From Agaribacter marinus (GTDB lineage Bacteria; Pseudomonadota; Gammaproteobacteria; Enterobacterales; Alteromonadaceae): a stretch of DNA of 64,000 nucleotides. The translations under genes and the position numbers were made by a program. Under the pieces are notes generated by a model that saw nothing but the letters and a program-made list of their open reading frames with translations, searched no databases and was not told the DNA's origin. This document shows positions 26,275 to 37,006 of this stretch, in pieces. Where the stretch lies: assembly GCF_030160655.1 (NCBI RefSeq), contig NZ_BSOT01000005.1, positions 124,001-188,000 of the forward strand. Reading direction: 5' to 3'. Numbering within the stretch: the first letter of the stretch is position 1; the number at the start of each line of letters is the position of its first letter.

Positions 26275-27555
26275 CTACTTTTCGATTGGCGCATAATCTC
26301 TTTTGCTTTCGCCAGTGTATAGCTGACGAGGGCGACCAATCTTTTGACCAGGTTGGCTCATCATTTCGTGCCAATGAGAAATCCAGCCGACGGTACGTGC
26401 CAACGCAAATATACAAGTAAACATATTAGTTGGAATACCGATTGCGCTTAACACGATGCCTGAGTAAAAATCCACATTTGGGAAAAGCTTCTTCTCTGCA
26501 AAATATGGGTCACTTAATGCAATGCGTTCAAGCTCCATTGCCACTTCTAGTAAGGGGTTATCTACTTGAAGCTCTTCGAGTACTTCGTGACAACTTTCTC
26601 TCATTACTGTTGCGCGAGGGTCATAGTTTTTGTAAACCCTATGTCCAAAGCCCATTAGGCGGAATGGGTCGTTCTTATCTTTTGCTCGCGCGATAAACTC
26701 CGGAATACGATCAACAGAGCCAATCTCTTCAAGCATCGTCAAACATGCTTCATTTGCGCCACCATGCGCAGGCCCCCACAAAGACGCCACGCCAGCGGCA
26801 ATACAAGCATATGGATTAGCGCCTGAAGAACCTGCTAAACGAACAGTAGACGTTGAAGCATTTTGTTCGTGGTCGGCATGAAGTGTAAAAATACGGTCCA
26901 TTGCACGTTCTACCGCTGGACTTATTTTATATTCTTCGGCGGGAACAGAAAACATCATGTTCAAGAAGTTAGCTGCGTAGCTAAGGTCGTTGCGTGGATA
27001 CACAAACGGCTGACCAACATTGTATTTATAACACATGGCAACGAGGGTCGGCATTTTCGCAATTAAGCGGTGTGCAGAGCGCTTACGTTGCTCTGGGTTC
27101 GACACATCTAGGTCACTGTGATAAAACGATGATAGTGCACCAACAGTGCCGCACAGCATGGCCATTGGATGAGCGTCGTTTCTAAAGCCATGGAAGAACA
27201 TGTTTATTTGCTCATGCACCATAGTGTGGCGTGTAATGGTTTCCTTAAATTCTTTGTATTGCTCAGAAGTTGGTGCATCTCCATGCAATAACATGTGGCA
27301 GACCTCTAAGTAATCTGCATCTCTAGCGAGATCTTCGATAGAAAAACCACGGTGTAACAATATACCTTTAGCACCGTCAATAAATGTAATTGCAGATTCA
27401 CATGATCCTGTCGCCATGAAGCCTGGGTCAAAAGTAAAGTAACCTTTTGCGCCAAGACTTCTTACATCAATCACAGGGTGACCTTCAGAGCCTTGTAAAA
27501 TTGGAAACTCTACTTCAATGTCGCCGGCTATCAGCTTGGCAGTATCGTTTGACAT
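26275..27555 (-). CDS. gltA: Citrate synthase (type II, hexameric type)
   Basis: The protein has 426 residues, close to the 427 of E. coli GltA. The catalytic residues fall at the same positions as in E. coli: His264 in [10 protein letters not shown], His305 in [14 protein letters not shown], and Asp362 in NVDFYSGI. The N-terminal [23 protein letters not shown] is the NADH-regulated type II domain of gram-negative citrate synthases. It condenses acetyl-CoA and oxaloacetate to citrate in the cytoplasm, the first TCA step. It is transcribed divergently from sdhCDAB, the usual order in gammaproteobacteria. The 430-bp gap between them should hold both promoters. Confidence 0.97.
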   Translation of the reverse strand: MSNDTAKLIAGDIEVEFPILQGSEGHPVIDVRSLGAKGYFTFDPGFMATGSCESAITFIDGAKGILLHRGFSIEDLARDADYLEVCHMLLHGDAPTSEQYKEFKETITRHTMVHEQINMFFHGFRNDAHPMAMLCGTVGALSSFYHSDLDVSNPEQRKRSAHRLIAKMPTLVAMCYKYNVGQPFVYPRNDLSYAANFLNMMFSVPAEEYKISPAVERAMDRIFTLHADHEQNASTSTVRLAGSSGANPYACIAAGVASLWGPAHGGANEACLTMLEEIGSVDRIPEFIARAKDKNDPFRLMGFGHRVYKNYDPRATVMRESCHEVLEELQVDNPLLEVAMELERIALSDPYFAEKKLFPNVDFYSGIVLSAIGIPTNMFTCIFALARTVGWISHWHEMMSQPGQKIGRPRQLYTGESKRDYAPIEK

Positions 27556-27985
27556 GCATTACTCTCCTAATTGTATGGAATCCGATTAAACGGAAAATGT
27601 GCGTAATTCGTTCAGTTTTACTGCCAAATTGTTCGCATCGGTGGGGAAAAGTGCCAATATTTTTACTGGTATTGATAGAGGAAGTCAATTTAAATGCATT
27701 TCTGTTTGATATTTATTCTTAATAAAATATATGGATATGTGAGTTTACACCTTGCTCTTCCGCACGGTGACTAATCTTGTAACATTTCATTGATATATGG
27801 GGGTGGGGTTGGTATATTTCGAACCCACTGAAAAGTAAGGGTTATTTGTGTTAATAAAATAAACATTAATTTCACATTTGATCAACATATTTATTTGCTG
27901 AATAGTCAGTAAATAGTAGCTTAGTTTGAATACTCACACTGTTTTTACGTATTGTATTCGCAGATCCAACCACAGGCTTTTTATT
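27556..27985. promoter_or_regulatory. Divergent gltA / sdhC control region
   Basis: This 430-bp gap has no credible gene. It is AT-rich near sdhC, with repeated TTAAT elements at 27851-27855 and 27866-27870 in a TTAATAAAATAAAC context that loosely resembles ArcA direct repeats. In many gammaproteobacteria sdh is repressed by ArcA, but the match here is weak and I do not claim a site. No clear sigma-70 promoter can be fixed by eye. Confidence 0.45.
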
Positions 27986-28360
27986 GTGAAAAAACAAAGA
28001 CCAGTAAATCTAGACTTAACTACGATAAAGCTCCCTGCTGCCGGCAGAGCTTCCATCTTGCACCGTATCACCGGTGTTGCCATGTTTTTTGCATTTCTTT
28101 TTATACTTTGGGCATGGGCGACGTCATTATCGTCTGAGAGCGGATTTTTGCTTGTTCAAGATGTTATGCAGGGCGTATTTGGTAAATTAATCATAATTGG
28201 CACCTTGTCAGCGTTGGCTTTTCATATCATTGGTGGCATCCGTCACGTGATAATGGACATGGGGCATTGGGAAGAGTTGTCTTCTGGCACCACTAGTGCA
28301 AACGTTGCAATGGGTATTTGGATTGTCTTAACAGTAGTGATGGGGGTTGCAATATGGTAA
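27986..28360 (+). CDS. sdhC: Succinate dehydrogenase cytochrome b556 subunit
   Basis: The start is placed at GTG 27986 because the product then begins (M)KKQRPVNLDLTTI, the standard SdhC start; the frame is open further upstream without family match. The protein has 124 residues and three membrane helices. It carries SILHRITGV near 30 and AFHIIGGIRHVIMD, in which His is the expected heme b ligand. It anchors complex II in the inner membrane and helps form the quinone site. It overlaps sdhD by 7 bp, so the two are translationally coupled. Confidence 0.95.
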   Translation: MKKQRPVNLDLTTIKLPAAGRASILHRITGVAMFFAFLFILWAWATSLSSESGFLLVQDVMQGVFGKLIIIGTLSALAFHIIGGIRHVIMDMGHWEELSSGTTSANVAMGIWIVLTVVMGVAIW

Positions 28361-28701
28361 CTAACCAAGCAGGTATCAAGCGCAACGGTATTCAAGATTA
28401 TGTGACACTTAGAGCGACGGCATTAATTATCTTGGCGTTCACGCTGTATATGACGTACGTATTTGTTTGCCACTCCTTTTCTAGCTACGAAGAATGGAAA
28501 GCAGTATTTTCTTCTGTTTACATGAAGGCCTTTACGTTTGCCGCGTTAGTATCAATTTTGATGCATGTAAGAATTGGTATGTGGCAAGTGCTAACCGATT
28601 ATGTGAAGCCACCTCGCTTACGTATGATTCTTCAGTATGTTTTAAACCTAATCGCGTTTTCTTATGTTGCGGTTGGTCTATTTGTTTTGTGGGGTGTATA
28701 G
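28354..28701 (+). CDS. sdhD: Succinate dehydrogenase hydrophobic membrane anchor subunit
   Basis: The start is placed at ATG 28354 ([17 protein letters not shown]), which overlaps the sdhC stop by 7 bp and has GGGGGT upstream; this is the normal SdhD beginning. The protein has 115 residues and three membrane helices. The motif [20 protein letters not shown] is diagnostic of SdhD and contains the quinone-site residues. With SdhC it holds the catalytic SdhAB pair on the cytoplasmic face. sdhA starts one base after its stop. Confidence 0.95.
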   Translation: MVTNQAGIKRNGIQDYVTLRATALIILAFTLYMTYVFVCHSFSSYEEWKAVFSSVYMKAFTFAALVSILMHVRIGMWQVLTDYVKPPRLRMILQYVLNLIAFSYVAVGLFVLWGV

Positions 28702-28702
28702 A

Positions 28703-30475
28703 ATGACATTACCAGTACATGAATTTGATGCAGTAGTCATCGGCGCGGGCGGCGCAGGTATGCGAGCGGCCTTGCAAATTTCTCAATCAGGCAAAACATG
28801 CGCCTTGTTATCCAAAGTATTTCCAACGCGTTCACATACTGTATCTGCGCAAGGTGGTATTACTGTTGCGCTTGGCAACAGCCACGAAGATAATTGGGAA
28901 TGGCACATGTATGATACCGTTAAAGGGTCTGATTACATTGGCGATCAAGAAGCAATTGAATATATGTGTAAAACCGGCCCTGAAGCCATCATTGAGATGG
29001 AAAATATGGGCTTACCGTTTTCACGTTTCGAAAATGGAAAAGTTTATCAACGTCCATTTGGTGGGCAGTCAAAAAACTTTGGTGGCGAACAAGCTGCACG
29101 AACAGCCGCCGCTGCAGATAGAACAGGTCATGCTCTTTTGCACTTGCTCTACCAGCAAAATGTTAAGAATAAAACGACCGTATTCAGCGAATGGTATGCC
29201 TTGGACTTGGTAAAAAACCAGCAAGGGCAAGTGGTTGGTTGTACGGCTATTGACATCGAGACTGGCGAAGTCGTTTATTTTAAATCGAAAGCAGTTGTGT
29301 TAGCGACTGGCGGCGCCGGGCGTATATACGCTTCTACGACTAACGCCCACATCAATACGGGTGATGGTGTTGGTATGGCATTGCGTGCAGGTGCACCAGT
29401 GCAAGACATGGAAATGTGGCAGTTCCACCCAACCGGCATAGCAGGTGCAGGTACATTAGTGACGGAAGGTTGTCGTGGTGAGGGCGGGTATTTACTTAAC
29501 AAAGACGGTGAACGTTTCATGGAGCGTTATGCGCCGAACGCAAAAGATCTTGCTGGACGTGATGTTGTTGCGCGCTCAATGATGACTGAAATTCGTGAAG
29601 GTCGCGGTTGTGAAGGCCCTTGGGGTACACACATTAAATTGAAATTGGATCATTTAGGTAAAGACGTACTTGAGTCACGCTTACCGGGTATTTTGGAACT
29701 TTCTAGAACATTTGCGCACGTTGATCCTGTTAAAGAGCCTATTCCAGTAATTCCTACTTGCCATTACATGATGGGCGGTATTCCAACGAATGTTGATGGT
29801 CAGGTTATCTCGATTGATTCTGAAGGTAATGAAAAACCGCTTGATGGCTTATTTGCTTGTGGTGAAATTGCTTGTGTGTCTGTTCATGGCGCAAACCGAT
29901 TAGGCGGTAACTCGTTACTTGATTTGGTTGTATTTGGCCGTGCAACAGGCTTGCATTTAGGTAATAGCATTGATGACATTGACGTTAAGTCAGATGCGTC
30001 TGCATCTGACTTAGATGCCGCTATGTCTAGATTTAACCGTTGGGAATCGTCTGAAATAGGTAAAGGTGAAGACCCGGTGCAAATTAAGAAAGATATGCAG
30101 CAATGTATGCAGCTGAACTTCTCAGTATTTAGAGAAGGTGATGCAATGGCTCAAGGTCTTAAAGAGTTGGCCGAAATCAGAGAACGTATTAAGCATGCGC
30201 GCTTAGATGATAAGAGTAGCGATTTTAATACACAAAGAATTGAGTGCTTAGAGTTAGATAACTTAATGGAGACTGCATACAGTACTGCCGTAGCCGCTAA
30301 CTTTAGAACTGAAAGTCGTGGCGCACATAGTCGATTTGATTTCACTGAAAGGGATGACGACAATTGGTTATGCCATTCTGTTTACGTACCTGAAACAGAA
30401 ACAATGCTTAAACGCGATGTCAATATGTCGCCGAAGATTAGAGAGGCATTCCCTCCTAAAGCGCGTACATACTAA
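28703..30475 (+). CDS. sdhA: Succinate dehydrogenase flavoprotein subunit
   Basis: The start is ATG 28703, one base after the sdhD stop; the open frame upstream lies inside sdhD. The protein has 590 residues. It has the FAD fingerprint [14 protein letters not shown] (11-24) and His45 in [10 protein letters not shown], the residue that carries covalent FAD and has the same number as in E. coli. Substrate-site motifs [11 protein letters not shown] and THYMMGG-like [11 protein letters not shown] follow, then [13 protein letters not shown]. It oxidises succinate to fumarate and passes electrons to SdhB. An AAGAGGAGT ribosome site for sdhB follows right after the stop. Confidence 0.97.
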   Translation: MTLPVHEFDAVVIGAGGAGMRAALQISQSGKTCALLSKVFPTRSHTVSAQGGITVALGNSHEDNWEWHMYDTVKGSDYIGDQEAIEYMCKTGPEAIIEMENMGLPFSRFENGKVYQRPFGGQSKNFGGEQAARTAAAADRTGHALLHLLYQQNVKNKTTVFSEWYALDLVKNQQGQVVGCTAIDIETGEVVYFKSKAVVLATGGAGRIYASTTNAHINTGDGVGMALRAGAPVQDMEMWQFHPTGIAGAGTLVTEGCRGEGGYLLNKDGERFMERYAPNAKDLAGRDVVARSMMTEIREGRGCEGPWGTHIKLKLDHLGKDVLESRLPGILELSRTFAHVDPVKEPIPVIPTCHYMMGGIPTNVDGQVISIDSEGNEKPLDGLFACGEIACVSVHGANRLGGNSLLDLVVFGRATGLHLGNSIDDIDVKSDASASDLDAAMSRFNRWESSEIGKGEDPVQIKKDMQQCMQLNFSVFREGDAMAQGLKELAEIRERIKHARLDDKSSDFNTQRIECLELDNLMETAYSTAVAANFRTESRGAHSRFDFTERDDDNWLCHSVYVPETETMLKRDVNMSPKIREAFPPKARTY

Positions 30476-30489
30476 GAGGAGTATTGATT

Positions 30490-31200
30490 ATGCAATTAAC
30501 CTTTTCTATCTATCGTTATAATCCTGACGTTGATGACGCACCTCATATGCAAGACTACACTTTAGAAGTGGAAGAAGGGCAAGATATGATGGTGTTGGAC
30601 GCTTTACTTGCGTTAAAAGAGCAAGATCCCACATTATCATTTAGACGCTCATGCCGCGAAGGTGTTTGCGGGTCGGATGGTGTAAACATGAATGGTAAAA
30701 ATGGCCTCGCATGTATTACGCCTTTATCTGCCTTAGGTGGTGGTAAAATTGTTGTGAGACCGTTACCTGGGTTACCTGTGGTACGAGATCTTGTCGTAGA
30801 TATGACCCAGTTTTACACGCAATATGAGAAGATTAAGCCGTTTCTTATTAATGATGCTAAACAGCCACCTGCTAGAGAACATTTACAATCGCCTGAAGAA
30901 CGTGCAAAGTTGGATGGGCTTTATGAATGTATTTTGTGTGCTTGTTGCTCAACTTCTTGTCCGTCGTTCTGGTGGAATCCAGACAAATTTGTCGGCCCAG
31001 CAGGTTTGCTTCATGCATACAGATTCTTAATTGATAGTCGAGACACTGCAACTGATGAGCGTTTAGGTGATTTAGATGATGCGTTTAGTGTATTTCGTTG
31101 TCACAGTATCATGAATTGTGTGAGTGTTTGTCCTAAAGGGCTAAATCCGACAAAAGCCATAGGTCAAATAAAATCAATGTTATTACAAAGAGCAATGTAA
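30490..31200 (+). CDS. sdhB: Succinate dehydrogenase iron-sulfur subunit
   Basis: The start is ATG 30490 (MQLTFSIYRYNPDVDDAPHM), preceded by GAGGAG; an in-frame TTG six bases earlier is less likely. The protein has 236 residues. It carries all three cluster motifs: SCREGVCGSDG plus a later Cys for the 2Fe-2S cluster, CILCACCSTSCP for 4Fe-4S, and CHSIMNCVSVCPKGLNP for 3Fe-4S. It moves electrons from SdhA to the quinone in SdhCD. A strong terminator-like hairpin lies 40 bp downstream, before sucA. Confidence 0.97.
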   Translation: MQLTFSIYRYNPDVDDAPHMQDYTLEVEEGQDMMVLDALLALKEQDPTLSFRRSCREGVCGSDGVNMNGKNGLACITPLSALGGGKIVVRPLPGLPVVRDLVVDMTQFYTQYEKIKPFLINDAKQPPAREHLQSPEERAKLDGLYECILCACCSTSCPSFWWNPDKFVGPAGLLHAYRFLIDSRDTATDERLGDLDDAFSVFRCHSIMNCVSVCPKGLNPTKAIGQIKSMLLQRAM

Positions 31201-31236
31201 TTGAAAAACACCGACGACTTTTTTAGTTAATAGACG

Positions 31237-31274
31237 TAAAAAATAGCTGTCCATTTGTGGACGGCTATTTTTTT
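31237..31274 (+). terminator. Hairpin with T-run after sdhB
   Basis: AAATAGCTGTCCA (31241-31253) pairs with TGGACGGCTATTT (31258-31270) with one mismatch around a four-base loop, followed by T residues. It should end or reduce transcription between sdhB and sucA. A smaller stem, CTGCC/GGCAG, follows near 31304-31318. Confidence 0.75.
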
Positions 31275-31383
31275 GTCAAATTTCTGAATAAAGTGTAAAA
31301 AAAAGCTGCCGATATGGCAGTGGATGATTTAAAAAAAAAACTACTTAGAATACAATACAGTAATCAACAAAGATCAAGGCTAA

Positions 31384-34212
31384 ATGATGCAAAATGGCGC
31401 GATGAAAGCGTGGTGGGATTCTTCTCATATGGCAGGCGGAAATGCTGCTTACGTTGAAGAGTTGTACGAAGCTTATCTTGATAACCCTCAAAATGTACCA
31501 GAAAATTGGCGATTAATTTTTGACGACCTCCCGAAAGTCGAAGGTGTTGCCGTAGAAACCAAACATTCAAATATTCGCGAAGACTTTAAGAAGATGGCCG
31601 CGCTAGGCCCGCTTGCACGTGCAGGTAATGGTAGTATGACATCGAGTGATGCACCCTCTGATGAGCGCCAAGTTAAAGTACTCCAGCTAATAAACGCCTT
31701 CAGGTTCAGAGGTCATCAGCATGCGAACCTTGATCCATTAGGATTGTGGCAGCAAGAGCGTGTTAGAGATCTAGAGCTTTCGCACCATAATCTTAGTGAA
31801 GCCGATTTTGACACAATGTTCAATTTGGGCTCCTATGCAGTTGACGCTGAAAAGCTTAAACTCGGTGATTTGTTTAAATCATTAAATCGTACGTATTGCG
31901 GTTCTATCGGTGCTGAGTACATGCACATTACCGATACAGAACAAAAGCGCTGGTTACAACATCGCATCGAATCGGTAGAAGCGAAGCCGGTCGTGGAACG
32001 TGATGACAAAATTAAGATCCTTAAAGGGCTGATTGCCGCTGACGGTATGGAAAAATACCTTGGGTCAAAGTTTACTGGAGCCAAACGTTTTTCACTGGAA
32101 GGTGGGGACTCACTTATTCCAATGCTGAAAACGCTCATTAGCGAAGCCGGTGTTGCAGGCGCTAAAGAAGTTGTTATGGGCATGGCCCACCGTGGTCGAC
32201 TAAATGTATTAGTTAATGTATTGGGTAAAAATCCTTCCGTATTATTTGATGAATTTTCTGGTAAGCATGACGATTCTTTGGGTGCGGGTGACGTAAAATA
32301 TCATGCAGGTTATTCGTCTGATTTTGCTACGCCGGCAGGGGATGTTCACCTTGCATTGGCGTTTAACCCATCCCACTTAGAAATTGTAAACCCAGTAGTT
32401 ATTGGTTCTGTAAGAGCAAGACTCGCTCGTCGCGGTTGTAAAGACGGTTCGATGGTATTACCTATTACAATTCATGGTGATTCAGCGATTGCCGGGCAGG
32501 GCGTTGTACAAGAAACATTCAATATGTCACAGACTCGTGGGTTCTCAGTCGGTGGTACGGTGCGCATTGTCGTGAACAACCAAGTGGGCTTTACGACGTC
32601 GAAAACTGAAGATACACGATCAACACAATATTGTACTGATATTGCAAAAATGGTTCAGGCGCCGATTTTCCATGTCAATGCTGATGACCCAGAAGCAGTA
32701 ATGTTTGTGACTAAGCTTGCCCTTGATTATAGAAATAAGTTTAAGCGTGATGTGGTTATTGACCTGGTGTGTTACAGACGCCATGGTCACAACGAGGCTG
32801 ATGAGCCGAATGCAACTCAGCCGCTTATGTATCAAAAAATCAAAAAACATCCTGTGCCACGTCAAGTGTATGCAGATCAATTAATTGCCGAAGGCAGTAT
32901 TGAGCAACATGATGTAGATAAACTGGTGACCGAATATCGAGCCGCGTTGGATCACGGTGCCTGTGTGGTTGAGGAATGGCGTCCAATGACAGAGCATTCT
33001 GTCGATTGGAGTCCTTTTATTGGGCATGATTGGGATGTTGAATATGACGGCGCATTGTCTAGTGAGACGATAGTCAGCTTAGGAAATGCGATTACCAATG
33101 TCCCTGAAAAGTATCGATTGCAATCGCGTGTAAATAAACTTTACAACGATCGAAAGTTGATGATGAACGGTGAACGTTTGTTAGATTGGGGCATGGCAGA
33201 AAACTTAGCGTATGCGTCAATGCTTGCTGAAGGCATAGATATTCGTATCACAGGGCAAGACTCTGGTCGTGGTACCTTCTTCCATAGACATGCTGTGTTA
33301 CACAATCAAGATGACGCATCAACGTTGATACCTTTGCAACATATTTCTGATGACCAAGGGAGTCTAGAAATATATGACTCGGTATTGTCTGAAGAAGCAG
33401 TAATGGCGTTTGAATATGGGTTCGCTACAGCTGAGCCATCTACACTAACCATATGGGAAGCGCAGTTTGGCGATTTTGCCAATGGTGCACAAGTGGTGTT
33501 TGACCAGTTTTTATCGTCGGGTGAAGCAAAATGGGGGCGTTTATGTGGCCTCGTTGTATTGCTTCCTCATGGTTATGAAGGGCAAGGGCCTGAGCATAGT
33601 TCTGCTCGACTTGAGCGCTTCTTGCAGATGTGTGCTGATCATAACTGGCAAGTTTGTGTTCCATCTACGCCTGCGCAAGTATATGCAATGCTACGCAGAC
33701 AAATGGTGAGACCTATGCGTCGTCCACTAATTGTTATGTCGCCAAAATCATTGCTTAGACATCCGCTAGCCGTAAGCTCTATAGACGAGATAGCAAGCGG
33801 TGTGTTCCACAATGTCATCGAAGAAGTAGATGATTTGGACGCGAGTAAAGTTAAACGTGTGGTGATGTGTTCTGGTAAAGTCTATTACGACTTGTTAGAA
33901 GAACGTCGTAAGAATGAACAAACGGATGTTGCGATTATTCGTATTGAGCAGTTGTATCCATTCCCACAAAAAGAAATAAATGAAATTTTTGCCCCTTACA
34001 GTCATGTAACAGACTGGGTATGGTGTCAAGAAGAGCCGCAAAACCAAGGTGCTTGGTATTGCAGCCAGCATCACTTTTGGGAGTCTATCCCAACAGGTGC
34101 AAAATTAGTATATGCAGGACGTGATGCCTCTGCTTCACCAGCAGTGGGTTACGCCGCAATTCACAGTCAACAACAGAAAGCGTTGGTCGAAGACGCACTC
34201 ACGATTAAATAG
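31384..34212 (+). CDS. sucA: 2-oxoglutarate dehydrogenase E1 component
   Basis: The protein has 942 residues, close to E. coli SucA (933). It starts with the family's N-terminal E2-binding segment (YVEELYEAYLDNPQNVPENW). Thiamine-diphosphate-site motifs include MGMAHRGRLNVLVNVLGK near 263-280, HGDSAIAGQGVVQETFNM near 366-383 and the C-terminal GQDSGRGTFFHRHAVLH. It decarboxylates 2-oxoglutarate and transfers succinyl to the SucB lipoyl group in the cytoplasm. sucB follows after 9 bp. The E3 gene (lpd) is not in this window, which is usual. Confidence 0.97.
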   Translation: MMQNGAMKAWWDSSHMAGGNAAYVEELYEAYLDNPQNVPENWRLIFDDLPKVEGVAVETKHSNIREDFKKMAALGPLARAGNGSMTSSDAPSDERQVKVLQLINAFRFRGHQHANLDPLGLWQQERVRDLELSHHNLSEADFDTMFNLGSYAVDAEKLKLGDLFKSLNRTYCGSIGAEYMHITDTEQKRWLQHRIESVEAKPVVERDDKIKILKGLIAADGMEKYLGSKFTGAKRFSLEGGDSLIPMLKTLISEAGVAGAKEVVMGMAHRGRLNVLVNVLGKNPSVLFDEFSGKHDDSLGAGDVKYHAGYSSDFATPAGDVHLALAFNPSHLEIVNPVVIGSVRARLARRGCKDGSMVLPITIHGDSAIAGQGVVQETFNMSQTRGFSVGGTVRIVVNNQVGFTTSKTEDTRSTQYCTDIAKMVQAPIFHVNADDPEAVMFVTKLALDYRNKFKRDVVIDLVCYRRHGHNEADEPNATQPLMYQKIKKHPVPRQVYADQLIAEGSIEQHDVDKLVTEYRAALDHGACVVEEWRPMTEHSVDWSPFIGHDWDVEYDGALSSETIVSLGNAITNVPEKYRLQSRVNKLYNDRKLMMNGERLLDWGMAENLAYASMLAEGIDIRITGQDSGRGTFFHRHAVLHNQDDASTLIPLQHISDDQGSLEIYDSVLSEEAVMAFEYGFATAEPSTLTIWEAQFGDFANGAQVVFDQFLSSGEAKWGRLCGLVVLLPHGYEGQGPEHSSARLERFLQMCADHNWQVCVPSTPAQVYAMLRRQMVRPMRRPLIVMSPKSLLRHPLAVSSIDEIASGVFHNVIEEVDDLDASKVKRVVMCSGKVYYDLLEERRKNEQTDVAIIRIEQLYPFPQKEINEIFAPYSHVTDWVWCQEEPQNQGAWYCSQHHFWESIPTGAKLVYAGRDASASPAVGYAAIHSQQQKALVEDALTIK

Positions 34213-34221
34213 GAAAAGCCG

Positions 34222-35712
34222 ATGGCACATGAGATTAAAGTTCCAGTATTACCTGAGTCTGTCGCAGATGCGACAATTGCTACATGGCACGTTAAAGCCG
34301 GTGATAAAGTGACGCGCGACCAAAACCTTGTTGATATTGAAACAGATAAAGTAGTTTTAGAGGTTGTTTCTCCTGCTGACGGCGTTGTTGGCGATATTTT
34401 ATTTGAAGACGGCGCCACTGTACTTGGCGAACAAGTAATAGGCAGCATTGATGAAGCTGGAGCTGCTAGTACCTCAGAACCTGCGCCAGCCGCGGCAAAA
34501 AGCAGCGCACCAGCCGCTTCAGGTAAAGAATCTGAAATTAATGTACCAGTACTGCCAGAGTCGGTTGCTGATGCGACGATCGCGACATGGCATGTTCAGG
34601 TAGGAGAGCAAGTTAGTCGTGATCAAAATTTAGTCGATATTGAAACCGATAAAGTAGTATTGGAAGTGGTTGCGCCAGCTGATGGCTCACTTAGCGCTAT
34701 CTTAGCGGAAGAAGGTGCGACGGTTACCGCTGAAGAGCTTATTGCAAAATTTGTAGAAGGCGCAAGCGCCGGTGCACCAGCGAGTGCATCGGCGTCTGCC
34801 GCGGATGAATCTGGTGATGAAGACGCATTGTCTCCATCTGTTAGACGTTTACTTGCTGAAAAAGACATCGATCCTGCATCTGTTAAAGGTACCGGCAAAG
34901 GTGGTCGCATAACGAAAGAAGATGTCGAAAAACACCTTAAAGCAGCACCTAAAGCATCTGCAAGTGTGCCTAGCGCGAGCACTGATGACATTCCAAGTGT
35001 TGCAGCAGGCGAACGTACTGAAAAACGCGTGCCAATGACGCGTCTTCGTAAGACCATTGCTAATCGTCTACTAGAAGCGAAAAACTCAACGGCAATGCTG
35101 ACGACATTCAATGAAGTTAACATGAAGCCCATCATGGATTTGCGTAAGCAATATCAAGAGAGCTTTGAAAAGCGCCATGGCATTCGCCTTGGTTTTATGT
35201 CTTTTTATGTGAAAGCCGTAACTGAAGCCCTTAAGCGCTTCCCAGATGTAAATGCATCTATTGACGGTGATGACATTTGTTATCATAACTATTTCGATAT
35301 CTCAATTGCAGTGTCTACGCCGAGAGGTTTGGTGACACCAGTGTTGAAAGACTGTGATGCGTTGGGCATGGCAGGAGTTGAGAAAAGCATTAAAGCGCTT
35401 GCGCTTAAAGGCCGAGACGGCAAATTGTCGTTAGATGAGCTACAAGGCGGAAACTTTACAATCACTAATGGTGGTGTGTTTGGTTCGCTTATGTCGACGC
35501 CGATCATTAATCCACCGCAAAGTGCTATATTAGGTATGCACAAAATTCAAGAGCGTGCGATGGTCGTTGATGGTAAGATAGAGATTCTTCCAATGATGTA
35601 TTTGGCATTGTCTTATGATCATCGAATCGTTGATGGTAAAGAATCGGTTGGATTCCTTGTAACCGTGAAAGAAATGCTCGAAGATCCAACACGCCTATTG
35701 TTGGATGTTTGA
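34222..35712 (+). CDS. sucB: 2-oxoglutarate dehydrogenase E2 (dihydrolipoyl succinyltransferase), two lipoyl domains
   Basis: The protein has 496 residues, longer than the 405 of E. coli SucB because it carries two lipoyl domains. They are almost identical: [18 protein letters not shown] at 7-24 and 108-125, with lipoyl-Lys in [10 protein letters not shown] at Lys43 and Lys144. Ala/Ser/Pro-rich linkers follow each. The E1/E3-binding domain is near 203-240 ([20 protein letters not shown]). The catalytic domain ends with DHRIVDG (466-472; His467, Asp471). It transfers succinyl from lipoate to CoA. The close match of the two lipoyl domains points to recent or gene-converted duplication. Confidence 0.96.
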   Translation: MAHEIKVPVLPESVADATIATWHVKAGDKVTRDQNLVDIETDKVVLEVVSPADGVVGDILFEDGATVLGEQVIGSIDEAGAASTSEPAPAAAKSSAPAASGKESEINVPVLPESVADATIATWHVQVGEQVSRDQNLVDIETDKVVLEVVAPADGSLSAILAEEGATVTAEELIAKFVEGASAGAPASASASAADESGDEDALSPSVRRLLAEKDIDPASVKGTGKGGRITKEDVEKHLKAAPKASASVPSASTDDIPSVAAGERTEKRVPMTRLRKTIANRLLEAKNSTAMLTTFNEVNMKPIMDLRKQYQESFEKRHGIRLGFMSFYVKAVTEALKRFPDVNASIDGDDICYHNYFDISIAVSTPRGLVTPVLKDCDALGMAGVEKSIKALALKGRDGKLSLDELQGGNFTITNGGVFGSLMSTPIINPPQSAILGMHKIQERAMVVDGKIEILPMMYLALSYDHRIVDGKESVGFLVTVKEMLEDPTRLLLDV

Positions 35713-35717
35713 TAAAT

Positions 35718-35748
35718 AAATAAGGAAGCAATCAGCTTCCTTATTTAA
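35718..35748 (+). terminator. Hairpin after sucB (weak terminator or processing site)
   Basis: AAATAAGGAAGC (35718-35729) and GCTTCCTTATTT (35735-35746) form a perfect 12-bp stem with a five-base loop, 5 bp past the sucB stop. There is no long T-run after it, so it may attenuate or mark RNA processing rather than stop transcription fully. Confidence 0.6.
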
Positions 35749-35757
35749 ACAAAATTG

Positions 35758-35811
35758 CGTCGAAGTCAACGGCGATTTCGACGTCCCTTAACCAGACTAG
35801 ATCCCTAGTCT
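35758..35811 (+). promoter_or_regulatory. Two further stem-loops in the sucC leader
   Basis: CGTCGAA (35758-35764) pairs with TTCGACG (35777-35783), and AGACTAG (35794-35800) pairs with CTAGTCT (35805-35811). With the hairpin at 35718-35746 they make three stem-loops in a row in the 127-bp sucB-sucC gap. They may shape mRNA stability or sucCD expression; I see no known riboswitch pattern. Confidence 0.45.
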
Positions 35812-35839
35812 ATCACTCTAAAAGATCGGATAAATCACC

Positions 35840-37006
35840 ATGAATTTGCATGAATATCAGGGTAAACAGTTATTCAAAGAGTACGGCTTGCCGGTATCTG
35901 ACGGATATGCTGCTGATACTCCAGAAGCAGCTGTAGAAGCTGCAGACCGCATTGGCGGCGACGAATGGGTTGTTAAGTGTCAAGTACACGCGGGCGGCCG
36001 TGGTAAAGCTGGCGGTGTTAAGTTACTTAAAAACAAAGATGACATTAAAGCATTTGCTGAAAATTGGCTAGGTAAAAACCTTGTTACTTACCAAACTGAT
36101 GCGGATGGGCAACCAGTAACTAAAATTCTTGTTGAGTCGTGTACAGACATCGCTCAAGAGCTGTACTTAGGTGCAGTTGTTGACCGTACTTCTCGTAAAA
36201 TTGTATTCATGGCCTCTACTGAAGGCGGTGTTGAGATTGAGAAAGTTGCAGAAGAAACCCCTGAAAAAATCTTGAAAGCTGAAATTGATCCACTTGTGGG
36301 TGCTCAGCCTTTCCAAGCGCGTGAAATTGCATTCAAACTTGGCCTTAAAGGGGTTCAAGTGAAGCAATTTACTCAAATCTTCTTAGGCCTTGCTAAGATG
36401 TTTGAAGATTTAGACATTGCACTTATCGAAGTGAACCCTTTGGTAATCAAAGACGACGGAAACTTGCATTGTCTTGATGCAAAATTAGGTGTTGATAGTA
36501 ACGCGCTATACCGTCAAGCAAAAGTACGCGAGATGCACGATCCATCACAAGAAGATGCGCGTGAAGCGCATGCTGCGCAGTTTGAACTTAACTATGTTGC
36601 ACTAGACGGAAACGTTGGCTGTATGGTTAACGGCGCAGGCCTTGCGATGGGTACAATGGACATTGTAAACCTACATGGCGGCAAACCTGCTAACTTCCTA
36701 GATGTAGGTGGCGGTGCAACTAAAGAGCGTGTTGCAGAAGCATTTAAAATCATTCTGTCTGACGACAACGTAAAAGCTGTATTGGTGAATATTTTCGGCG
36801 GTATTGTCCGTTGTGACATGATTGCAGAAGGTATCATTGGTGCAGTCAAAGAAGTCGGTGTTAACGTACCAGTTGTTGTACGTCTTGAAGGTACTAACGC
36901 TGATCTTGGCCGTGAAGTATTGGCTGGTTCAGATTTAGATATCATTGCAGCAGAATCTTTAACGGATGCTGCTGAGAAAGTTGTTGCAGCTGCGGAGGGC
37001 AAATAA
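35840..37006 (+). CDS. sucC: Succinyl-CoA synthetase beta subunit (ADP-forming)
   Basis: The protein has 388 residues, as in E. coli SucC. It has the ATP-grasp start [18 protein letters not shown], the nucleotide-binding stretch [17 protein letters not shown] near 46-62, and the C-terminal [16 protein letters not shown] and [16 protein letters not shown]. With SucD it makes ATP or GTP from succinyl-CoA. Its TAA overlaps the sucD ATG by one base (TAATG), so the two subunits are translated in balance. Three stem-loops lie in its leader. Confidence 0.97.
   Translation: MNLHEYQGKQLFKEYGLPVSDGYAADTPEAAVEAADRIGGDEWVVKCQVHAGGRGKAGGVKLLKNKDDIKAFAENWLGKNLVTYQTDADGQPVTKILVESCTDIAQELYLGAVVDRTSRKIVFMASTEGGVEIEKVAEETPEKILKAEIDPLVGAQPFQAREIAFKLGLKGVQVKQFTQIFLGLAKMFEDLDIALIEVNPLVIKDDGNLHCLDAKLGVDSNALYRQAKVREMHDPSQEDAREAHAAQFELNYVALDGNVGCMVNGAGLAMGTMDIVNLHGGKPANFLDVGGGATKERVAEAFKIILSDDNVKAVLVNIFGGIVRCDMIAEGIIGAVKEVGVNVPVVVRLEGTNADLGREVLAGSDLDIIAAESLTDAAEKVVAAAEGK

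Noticed and set aside
26213-26416. N-terminal extension of the DUF3429 gene into gltA
   Set aside because: It would run antisense-free but through the gltA terminator and coding end; the GGAGG site and family start both support 26212.
27841-27875. ArcA binding site before sdhC
   Set aside because: The TTAAT repeats are only a loose match in an AT-rich spacer; not strong enough to call without a matrix search.
34623-35135. 170-codon open frame on the minus strand inside sucB
   Set aside because: It lies fully antisense to a highly conserved gene, has no ribosome site and its composition mirrors the Ala/Pro-rich linkers of SucB.
36592-37002. 136-codon open frame on the minus strand inside sucC
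   Set aside because: Antisense shadow of sucC; no family resemblance and no start signal.
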